Shown here: one piece after another, positions 42,553 through 52,009 of the stretch
How the letters are laid out: each line of letters starts with the position of its first letter
Numbering within the stretch: the first letter of the stretch is position 1
NCBI GenBank assembly: GCA_008477525.1
Contig: SPDT01000004.1
Coordinates: forward strand, 4,588,001 to 4,652,000
DNA: 64,000 nucleotides
Direction of reading: 5' to 3'
DNA from: Hypomyces perniciosus
Lineage: Eukaryota > Ascomycota > Sordariomycetes > Hypocreales > Hypocreaceae
Notes under the pieces: model-generated
The model's input: only the letters and a program-made list of their open reading frames with translations
The model's database searches: none
Told to the model about the DNA's origin: nothing
Made by a program: the position numbers and the translations under genes

Positions 42553-44319
42553 ATGAGGTCACTACCCAGCTCTGAGGCGGCCCTGGACGACGACGAAATC
42601 TTGAATCTCCTCAGCAATCACAACGACAACAACGAGGATGTGAACGTCCATATTGAAGACGATGACGATGACGCCTCTATTTCGGCTTCAGACGTGCAGC
42701 CTGGCATTCAGGAAATGGAAGCTGTGACTTTAGCATGGTCTACCAGTGCACTTGTATTTGCCTACATCTTGATCTGGCTCATAAACTTCGTCGAGGGCAT
42801 CTTGTCTGCCACCGCAGGCATCCTGACTCCCTACGTCACTTCCGCCTTTGCTCTGCATTCGTTTACGCCCACAGTTGGCATCCTGAGCAGTGTTGTCGGC
42901 GGCGTCACGAACCTCACTCTTGCCAAGGTCCTTGATGTGTTTGGCCGGCCTCAGGGTTATCTATTCTGCACCGTGCTCGCTACCGTCGGCCTCATCATGA
43001 TGACTGCATGTAACAGTGTCCAGGCCTACGCTGCTGCGCAGGTGTTCCAGACAGTCGGAAACAATGGCATCCTGTTTAGTCTGGCTGTGTTTGTCGCTGA
43101 CACTTGCTCACTGCGCAACCGGGGTCTAATGCAGGCCATCGTCAGTTCGCCAAATCTGATTACCTGGTGGTTGGCTGGGCCGATCTCGTCGGGGTTCCTG
43201 AATGGACCTGGCTGGCGTTGGGCGTTTGGCATGTTTACAATTCTCTTGCCGTCCACCACCCTTCCGCTCTTTGCCCTTTGGCTGCATAATTATCTCAGAG
43301 CGAAGAAGATGGGTCTTGTTCCAAAGAAAGGCAGCGATGACGATCGCATACCATTGCAATCCCTTCTATACTACTCCCGCCAGTTCGACGCAATCGGCCT
43401 CGTTTTGCTATCCGCCGGCGTTGCCCTTTTTCTCTTGCCGTTCAATCTATATGTACTACAAGGCTGGGATTCGCCGCTCGTTGTCGCTGCGCTGATTATC
43501 GGCAGTATCCTCATCGTCGCTTTTATTGTGTGGGAGAGATGTTATGCTGCCATTACCTTCGTGCCCTATTCCCTCCTTCTTGATAGAACAGTCTTGGGAG
43601 CTTGCATCTTGGCTACGACATTGTTCATTAGCTTCTGGTGCTGGAATAGCTTCTTCAGCTCGTACCTACAAGTCGTGAATAACCTCAGCGTTGAAAAAGC
43701 CAGCTACGTCGTGCAGCTGTATACTGTCTGCTCAGCCTTGTGCGCCATTGCTGTCGGTGCCCTGGTCCACTATACTGGACGCTTCAAGCCCGTGTGTCTC
43801 TATGTAGGAATTCCTCTGAGCGTCCTGGGTTTAGGCCTAATGATGTACTACTGCCGGTATGAAAGCGGCATTGGCTACATCATCATGTGTCAAATCTTCA
43901 TCTCCATTGCTGCCGGTACCATCATGATCTGCGACGAGGTTGCGATTCTGGCCGCTGTCTCGCATAAACACGTTGCTGTCTGTCTAGCTATGTTGGGCAT
44001 GTTTGGCAATATCGGCGGCGCGATCGGCCTGACCGTTGCCTCTTCCATCTGGCAGAGCGTGTTTCCCAAGAAGCTGATGGAATACATACCAGCTGAAGAG
44101 CTTCCAAATCTGAATAAGATTTATGCGAATATCTCAACACAATTGTCGTACCCGATCGGGTCGGACACTCGTCTCGCCATTCAGCATGCTTACGGCGACG
44201 CTCAGGTGAGGATGTTGGCTGTAGGCACGGCGGTTTGGGTCATTGGCTTCATCTCCGTCATTATTTGGCGAGACATCAATGTCATTGGCATCAAGCAGAG
44301 CAAAGGGCACGTTTGGTAG
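42553..44319 (+). CDS. MFS transporter, siderochrome type, paralog of the 30,635-32,386 transporter
   Basis: 588 codons from ATG at 42,553. That start is preferred because it gives an N terminus and length like the paralog (583); the open frame extends 80 codons further up through a C/T-rich leader without good start codons. The acidic N terminus contains runs of Asp. About 14 membrane segments carry family landmarks VFAYILIWLINFV, TPTVGILSSVVGG, LDVFGRPQGY, WERCYAAITFVPYSLLLDR, SYVVQLY and LAIQHAYGDAQ. It sits 643 bp downstream of the isocyanide synthase on the same strand. One transporter may export the product and the other import the metal complex (inference). The stop is followed after 38 bp by a LINE insertion, so 3' processing may now depend on LINE sequence. 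Confidence 0.9.
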   Translation: MRSLPSSEAALDDDEILNLLSNHNDNNEDVNVHIEDDDDDASISASDVQPGIQEMEAVTLAWSTSALVFAYILIWLINFVEGILSATAGILTPYVTSAFALHSFTPTVGILSSVVGGVTNLTLAKVLDVFGRPQGYLFCTVLATVGLIMMTACNSVQAYAAAQVFQTVGNNGILFSLAVFVADTCSLRNRGLMQAIVSSPNLITWWLAGPISSGFLNGPGWRWAFGMFTILLPSTTLPLFALWLHNYLRAKKMGLVPKKGSDDDRIPLQSLLYYSRQFDAIGLVLLSAGVALFLLPFNLYVLQGWDSPLVVAALIIGSILIVAFIVWERCYAAITFVPYSLLLDRTVLGACILATTLFISFWCWNSFFSSYLQVVNNLSVEKASYVVQLYTVCSALCAIAVGALVHYTGRFKPVCLYVGIPLSVLGLGLMMYYCRYESGIGYIIMCQIFISIAAGTIMICDEVAILAAVSHKHVAVCLAMLGMFGNIGGAIGLTVASSIWQSVFPKKLMEYIPAEELPNLNKIYANISTQLSYPIGSDTRLAIQHAYGDAQVRMLAVGTAVWVIGFISVIIWRDINVIGIKQSKGHVW

Positions 44320-44357
44320 AGCGGAATGCGTCCTGACTCGGAGATGTGGAGAATGAA

Positions 44358-44372
44358 TGAGTGTGGCCATAT
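44358..44372. repeat. 15-bp target-site duplication, left copy
   Basis: TGAGTGTGGCCATAT, repeated exactly at 50,273-50,287 on the other side of LINE copy 2. Confidence 0.92.
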
Positions 44373-47300
44373 GTTTGTTTGTTTGTTTTATTATTTACGT
44401 CCATTAAGTAAGCTAGTTATATAAATCCCTTATGGGCAATAGGATGTCAGGAGCTGGCGGCTTGCGCCGCTGTTCGCTGAGTTTCAATTTATAAAGGAAA
44501 GAGGGTTAATCTAGGTAGTGTTAATCTATTTCCGCTAGGGGAGGACTATAAAGGTCCGCTTCCTCTACTAGTTTCTGGAAGGCTTTGCTTCCTGTAGGTT
44601 TAAGTAGGTAAAAGAAGGGGGTCTCTTTTAGGGGGATATCTAAAAGGAAGGGCCTGACTATTCTGTATTCTATAAAGTGGCCTTGCCTCTTTAGTTTACT
44701 GCATTTATAGATAGACTCTCTATTATATCCGAAGCGTTTATAGTATTCCTAGAAATCTCTATATCCTGACCTCTCTGCTAAAAGCCTATAGAGAATAGGG
44801 CGTGGGAGTTTAAGCTTTAAAGGGGAGGCCGGGGCCCTAAATCCCTACCGTTTATAGCCCTCTAGGGTCTTACTAAGCTAATCCTGCTCCTTTACCTCTG
44901 CAATTTCTTTTTTAGTCTATCTTTTAATATATATAATTATAGCCTAGTTTTATAGTACAGTAGGGAGGGCCATGCTTTATTTAGCTAAATAGTTGGCCTA
45001 TTTATTGCCTATAATGTCCTTATATCCTAAGACCTATAAAATAAAGGTCCTGCAGGGCGAGATATTCTATACTAGTTTCTGGAAATATATATATACTTTT
45101 TATATAGATAGGGGGGGCTTGCTAAGTAGTCTATTAATAACTAATAAGTTGTTTAAGAAGAGGAAGGCTATTTAAATCGTGCAGTTTTCCTTTATATATC
45201 CAGCCACTAGTTCTATAGCCTTTAAGGCAGCCTATGCCTCTGCGTTATAGACCTCTGCATTATTAAGGCGTTTAATGTCTATAGTTACTTTTACTTTATA
45301 GTAGGCGACTGCTCCCTAGCCTATATTCCTTTTAATTTAAGATTTATTAGAGTAGGCTAAGATTAAATAGGGGGGGAGGGAGTTAATTAATTCCAGGTAT
45401 TTCTTTACTGCAATTAGTTTGCCTATACCTTTTAAGTTAAGACTAGGGAGAATATATAGGGACTTTTTAGCGAAAAGGGTAGGTTTAATGGTTCTGTTAA
45501 CTAGGGCGGTAGTGCGTTAAAGTCTAGTTTATAGTAGTTGGGGAGGGAGTTTCTTATTAATGCATTAACTAATTAGGTAATCCTAATCTAGTCCCGTGAA
45601 TCTCGCTGCGCATTTAAGTCGGGCCTAGGCTAGGGCGACGCTAGCTATAGGGACCTTTAATTCTCTATATAAGACAGGAACGCTTATAGTCTTTTAAACT
45701 AGGAGGACTGCCTTTACTGCAGTCTTAAAGGCTTTATCTATTTTATCTATTAGGCCAGATACTTTTATATTTACCTGCTTAATAGGGTTAGTTTGCGATT
45801 ATTGTTTATACCTTAGCTATTATATTTCCGTCCTATATAGGGCGATAGGGAGGATATAGGCCTTTACGGCTTATACTATAGCTTTAAAAGGTAAGCCTTT
45901 TTAAGTTTTATTAAATAACTTAAAGAAGTTAAAGACTTTATATACTTTGCCTATAAGTGTTTCTATATATTTCTTAAAAAAAAGCCTTAAATTAAAGTAA
46001 ACCTTTAGCTATTAAATATCCTTTTTAAATTAAATTAGTTTTCCTTTTATTATAATACTTTTTTTTATAAATTTAGCCTTTTATATAATAAAAGTATAGC
46101 AGTGTAGCTTTAATATAGTTAAAAAATACTATATTCTTTACTTTTTATTTTAATATTTTATTAAGCGCCTATTATATAAAGGTAGCTATTTTTTAGGTAA
46201 ACCCTTTTATAATAAGTATAGCGATATTATTAGTATACTTAAAGTAAAATTGTTAATCTTTAAGCTAGAAAATTAGGCTAAAGTATAGTATTAATATAAT
46301 AAAGGAGATAAAACACCCCTATAAAGCGCTGTATTTAAAGGTAAAGTTTAGTAGGTTAGTTTTATTTCTTTTGCAAATAAAAGCAGTTTTATTATTTATA
46401 AAGGACTTTGCTTATTTTATAAACTAAATAGGCTAGCTTTATTGTTTAAGTTATAAAACTAATTTATTCTTTATAATAATATTAAAGGCTTTAAAGATAT
46501 TAAAGGTAAGTAAAGTTATAACCTCCCTTTTATTTAAGGCAACTTTAATATTGTAAATTAAGCAGGCAATTAAGTCTATAGCTGCTCTTTTAAGGAAAGC
46601 TTTAAAGTATGACTTTAAGAGAATTTTATATTTAAGTGTTAAAAGGGATACCCTTTTAATAAATAGCCTTTTAAGGCCTTTTCCTATATAGGATAGCAGT
46701 AAAATAAATCTAAAGGCTTTATAGGTTATATAGTTAGGTTTACTAGGTTTAGGTATAATAGTAATTTTAATATTTTTAAAAAAAAGGGGGTAGTATTTTA
46801 GCTTAAAGTAACCTTTAAAGAGGTTTATAATAAACTTTTTAATAGTAGGCTATATATAGTATAAAAGGGCAATTAATATATTATTTGCGCTAGGCGCAGT
46901 ATTCCCTGCTTTAGTTATAGCCTTTTTTACCTCCTCTTTAATAATTATTTTATTTTATAGTATTTAAAGGTTCTCTAGTATTTAAGGTTTTTAAAGGTTT
47001 TTAATATCTTTTTTAGCTTCCTTTTATTATAGTAGGCATTCCTTAAAGAAAGCCGCTCGCTCTTTAGGGTCTAAAATACTTTTACTGCTGTTTATTAGGG
47101 GGGGGGGTTAGAAATAGTCTATAGCTTTATACTACTTAGCCACCTGCCAAATACCCTTACCTAGGCTAGCTTTAGCTATAATTTTATTTTTATAGTTATA
47201 TTTTTTACGTTTAATGGTATTATATAGTATCTTCCTTGCCTTAATCTATTTATTAATCTTAAAGAGCATTATAATATAAGCTAAATAGGCTATCTAGTAG

Positions 47301-50272
47301 TCTTTATTTTATTAAAGGGCGCTGTATTTATTTTAGTATCTTTTTTTGCCTGCTAATTATATATAGTCTACGAAAAGTCTTTAAAGTGTTTATATAGCTT
47401 TATCTAGGTCTCTTTTAGTTAGATTGGTTGCATTTACCTTTAAAAGGAGCTAGGTATATATATATTAGCTGGCTAAACTCCTATAGGCTTTTAAAGGGGA
47501 TATATTTCTTTCCTATATTAGCTATTAGCCTAATAGGGTTTAAGAGTATAATAATAATTATATAGTAGTTTAAGCCTATATCTAGGTTTTTTGCGACAGT
47601 TATTAATATAAGGCAGTTAAAGAAAATAAGGTTAATGCACTTTTTAAAGTCCCTTATAGGGGCATTTATAAAGGCTGGGATTAGGTTATACTTATCCGCT
47701 TATTTAGCTAGTCTATTACCTGCAGTATTTAAGATTTAGCTTAATTACTATATTTTATATAATATATTAAAGTCTCCTATAATAATTAAATTTAAAGGGG
47801 GCTGGCCCTACCTTTTAAAGGTTTCTATTACAGTATTAAAGGAAGCCTTACAGTAAATATTAGCGATAATATAGCTATAGACTTCTACCTAGCAAATGCA
47901 ATTACTCTTTAGTTTTAAAGGTAAAAGTTATTAGTATAATAGATTTAGTAATTTTCTAATATATATAAAGATAAAGGGTTTAGTCTCCTTTTAATTGTTA
48001 AATAGGTTAAATACTTAAAAGCTAAGGTAAGATTTTATTTGTCTGTTAGATAATATAGTATCCTAGTAAGTCTATAGCTTTTAAATAAATATAATATTAA
48101 AGCTGTTTTTTTAGGCTAGTAAAAGGGCTATATTATAATACTATCTTTATTTTTTTATATTAGCCTAAAAGACTTTTAGGCTAAAGTCTTTTTAGTGGTT
48201 TTAATAAAGTTTATTATTTATAGATTAGATTTATAAAGTTTATTTCCTTTAAAGGATTCCTTTAAAGTATTATTTATAAAGTTATTTAAATTAGTAACCT
48301 TTACTATAAAGTAGGCTAATAAGCTTTCCTTTAATAAGCCGTTAAGGATATTTATTAGGTTAATTTTATTTTAAGGGGGCTTTATTATAAAGGCAGGGGG
48401 TATTATCCTGCTTAAAGGGAGGGGTTTTTGGATTTAGGCCCTAAAAATAGTAGGAGATTTAGCTAAGGTAGCCTAAAAAGCTCCTTTATTAGGTATACTA
48501 GGACTAAGCTTAAAGGTAAAGGGGGTAAAGTTCCTTTTTTAAAATTCCTAACTTTTAAGTTTTTTAATACTTTTAAGTTATTCTTTAATAATATATACTT
48601 TTATATTATTTTTAATAGTTAAATATATATAGTAGCTTAAAGTATTAGATTAGTAAAGTTTAAGGCAGTTAATATATTAAATAGGGTTATTACAGTTCCT
48701 ATCTTTATTAATATATTAAAAGGTAGGTTTATTATATTTTTTATAGTATATAGTTTTAATATACCTTTAAGGATTATAAAAGCTAAGGCATTTATTATAT
48801 TAGGTTATTTATACTTTTTAAATTTAAAGCTCTGCTAAGGCTAAATAGTTAAAGAGTTTAAAGTTTATTTTAACTTCTTTTTTAAAAGAGATAAAGTAAT
48901 AGTAGGTATTAGTAGTTTTGCTAAAGGGGGCCTTTTAGTAAAAGACTAAAGGTTCTTTAAACCTGGCGCTCTTTTAAGCCTTAATTAGGACTAGCGCGTT
49001 AATAGGGAAAGTGCCTAAGGTATTAGTATAGTATTTAGGAACGCCTTATATAAGAAAACTCCTCTATATATATACTTCCTTAATCCTTAGGCCGCTGGCC
49101 TCCGCGGTTAAGGCTAAAGCAAGGATCTTTTTCCTAATATCTTCTATTTTAGTTCAGAGTGCAAACCTAGACTTTACTTCCTAGAAGTAAATAATATCCT
49201 TGCTTTTAAGGTTACCAATTCTAATAACCTCCTGCCTAGCGCCAATAGCAGTAATCTTTTTCCAGTTATAGTCTAGGGGGACCTAGAGGAAGATCCTGTT
49301 ATTGGTCTTTAAAGTGGTCTTTGCCTGTTTTTATTGGTTTTCACGAGCGATTAAGGCCGGCCCGCCATTACTTTAGAGGGAAGGTTTGTTTCCGTTTCCT
49401 TGTATCGAGGAGTTTTTATTTATGCCTATAGCCGCAACTGTAGCCCACGTGACCCGTTTTGGGCCATTGGCTGGCGGGGGGGTTCCCGCGCTAGTCTCAT
49501 TCAGGGGCCAAGGCTCGATTTACTATTATTCGTTATTTTAGCGGGGCTTCTTGCTGACTGATTGGACAGTTAATGGTTGGGCAGGAGGAAGGTTTCTGCC
49601 TGATTTTTCGGGGTCTGCGAGGGCCCCCAGGGAAAAGAGGTTTTCAAGGGTATCAGAGAGGGCTTTGCTCGCCAGCATAGCCGCTAGGAGATAGTGCTTT
49701 CTTTAGTGTTTAGCTAGATAGTTATTAATAGCTCGGGCTATTAAGAGTAATACTTCCTGCCTAGCCTTTTAAATTAAGTTAATTTCTTTAATTTAGGTAA
49801 AGATTTTAAGTGCTGTATTTAATTGCTTTCCGTTTATAAAGGCAAAGGCTTCTATCGGCCCGCTCTAAAGGGAGGAAAAGAGGCCTTCCTAGGTCCCTTT
49901 TAAGAAGAGAGAGACGCTAGGTTTTAAGTTAGAACTAAAATTAAGTTTAAGGATATCAGTTTCGATATATTTATTGTCGATATGGCATTTCTTAGGCGTA
50001 AATGGGGGGACTATAGTCTCCCTTTGCCTTAAGAGCGAAAGAGTGCCCTCTTTCTTAAGTCGCTAGAGTACTGCCTGCCTAGCGGCAGCGAGGTTTAGTT
50101 ATCCTTGGTTTACTTAAAGTCTAATAGCATTCACTATCTTTCTTTAAATGCCTAAGAGGGGCAAGGGAGCGTTATTAAGCTTGTTTTTCTTAATAGCTAG
50201 TTAAGAGGTTGTGAATTTTAGTGAGTAGGCACCCAAAAAGTGGGGTACCTGTAGGTGTAGGAGGGAAGCTTG
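44373..50272 (-). mobile_element. Tad1-like LINE, copy 2 (5,900 bp), 38 bp after the MFS stop codon
   Basis: Nearly colinear with copy 1 at 21,700-27,605 and in the same orientation. Its 5' end is at 50,272, and its 3' tail at 44,373 reads GTTTGTTTGTTTGTTTTA on the plus strand. The perfect 15-bp duplication shows a full-length target-primed insertion. Most of it is RIP-mutated, but about 49,140-49,690 keeps much higher GC than the matching part of copy 1 (26,460-27,040). No intact reading frame remains. Confidence 0.9.
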
Positions 50273-50287
50273 TGAGTGTGGCCATAT
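50273..50287. repeat. 15-bp target-site duplication, right copy
   Basis: Exact repeat of 44,358-44,372. Confidence 0.92.
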
Positions 50288-51469
50288 CTGGTAGGCATTA
50301 ATGTATAAAGGGGTGATAATGCAAATGCCTGCAGCTTAATAGAACTAGAAGATGATGGGTAAATGAAAAATGGTATCAATCTCTGCAGACCAGGTTTATC
50401 TGACTTTAACCGGTGTGATGCAGCCTCGAGATTGTCATGCTTCGCGTATGTCGAGGAGACTTACGGGGAGACATATAAACGATATAGAGAGAAAAGATAT
50501 ATAAAGCTTGAACTTACTAGCGAGGGTTATGCAATTACCTGTCTATTACCAGTTTGTACCTCCAAGCTCGAGGTCTTACGCATGTTTAGCTATTAAAAAT
50601 AATCATTGGAGTTTTAAACCACTACGGCCACATACTAACCTTTCTAAGAATATTTTCTTCCACCATATAGCCGTTCTCTTTAAGATATTTCCCGCTCTTA
50701 TACCCTCTATTTGTAGAAGAGTAAGGGGGTCTTGACGGCGGGTTAGTGGATAGAAGACTTGGATCTGCACCAGCCTCTTCAATCAAATATTTCACCATTT
50801 CAACGACATCACCCTTGGTAGATCATGGCATTATCGCCAAAGTTGGTTTTGGCAATATTGCTCTGGTACAACGCTGACGGATTCGTTATAGTTGAAACAT
50901 TCCAAAAGACTAAATCTTCAAACTTGGATAGTCTTGGTTCATTGGAAATTCTTATTAGGGTCGACAATAACTCCGCAAAGTCCTACACTACTGTGCCACT
51001 AAACTACTAAACTACCTTTCTTATTTTGGATGGCTGCGCCTTACTCCTCATTCATAAAGTAGGACGTGAGTTTAATAGCTCGGCCAAGTATCTCACCGAT
51101 GTTGGAATCCCAGCTTAGAGGGAGAAAATGTGGCATTATTAGCACCGTTTTGTTTGGTTGTGTAATGTGACTTAATGGTGGAAGATTTTCTAGCTCGGGG
51201 TTCCTTTTCTTCCAAAAACCGAAGCGTATAACTCCAAATTTGGAGTCTTGGACAGCAAAAAATGGAAGACATCCAACTTAAGGAAAGAACTTAACGGGAC
51301 CCTGAATTTTCCACTACCTATCCTAGCTGCGACGAAGTACCTTGTAGATCTTATAGAGCGTTGCTTTATGAAACGAAAATGCGCTAATAAAGACAGGGGG
51401 TAGATCTTTAAGATAATATATAAGCAACAAGATCTACCCAATTTATAGGCAGGATAAAAAAAAGAATTA
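50288..51469 (-). pseudogene. Degenerate NLR/ankyrin-type gene remnant and flank
   Basis: On the minus strand, about 51,000-50,820 reads as a leader ending TNFGDNAMIYQG, like the FG.NA...QG segment of fungal NACHT-ankyrin (NLR-like) proteins. Shifted by one base, 50,825-50,600 reads TKGDVVEMVKYLIEEAGADPS, an ankyrin-type helix pair, and stops soon after. The two pieces are in different frames without an obvious intron, and the ATPase part is missing, so this is a broken fragment. At 51,140-51,325 lies the copy of the ~185-bp repeat also seen at 20,300-20,480, with a perfect palindrome (51,231-51,246). The short forward ORFs here show no protein character. Confidence 0.42.
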
Positions 51470-51850
51470 TGTTAAAATAACAAGGTTATACTGAACCTTA
51501 TTTAAGTGCAGCTTCAAGGAAGGTGCACCCAACAAAGCAATAAGGAAACGACTGAGAGTCTATCAAGGAATAATGGAATAAATAATAGAATTATATCTAA
51601 TCTAATAGCTAGAAGCTATAGAATATTTAATGTATATGCGGCTAGTGTAGAAGTGATTGTATGAACAATAGCTTTGTCTTCTACAATAGTCCTCCGACTG
51701 AATAATAGGTATGTAGTGGCAGAATTAGGTTCGTGGCAATATTTCTATTTTCTGCAAAATTCATTTATATAGGAAATCGGCTAAATAGACTTACAGTTAT
51801 ATAAACAGGAAACCATTTTGGTTAGATTTTTCATAATAGCTATGATAATA
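51470..51850. repeat. LTR-like repeat (family of 9,965-10,340), less mutated copy
   Basis: Starts TGTTAAAATAACAAGG. It matches the 9,965-10,340 copy with mostly C/T and G/A differences. No target duplication found; the right edge is approximate. Confidence 0.55.
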
Positions 51851-51926
51851 ATGATAATAATGATATCCTATTAACGTCCTATATTAAAAGGCTACCAATC
51901 CCAGTAAGGCAAAAGGATATACTATA

Positions 51927-52004
51927 TAATATACATAAATAGTGTATCGTCCCTTTTCTTTCCTTCCTTCCCTTCTTCCCTCTTTATCTGCACTTTGCAT
52001 ATCA
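51927..52004 (+). repeat. Solo LTR of the miniature (TRIM-like) family, with CTATA duplication
   Basis: 78 bp aligning with the 77-bp LTRs at 11,971 and 12,852. It starts TAATATACATAAATAG and ends GCATATCA. It is flanked by a perfect CTATA at 51,922-51,926 and 52,005-52,009. This confirms independently where the LTR of this family begins and ends. Confidence 0.85.
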
Positions 52005-52009
52005 CTATA

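Noticed and set aside
50363..50735. Two overlapping plus-strand ORFs of 75-77 codons after LINE copy 2
   Set aside because: No recognisable domain, and they overlap in different frames and run antisense to the ankyrin-like remnant.
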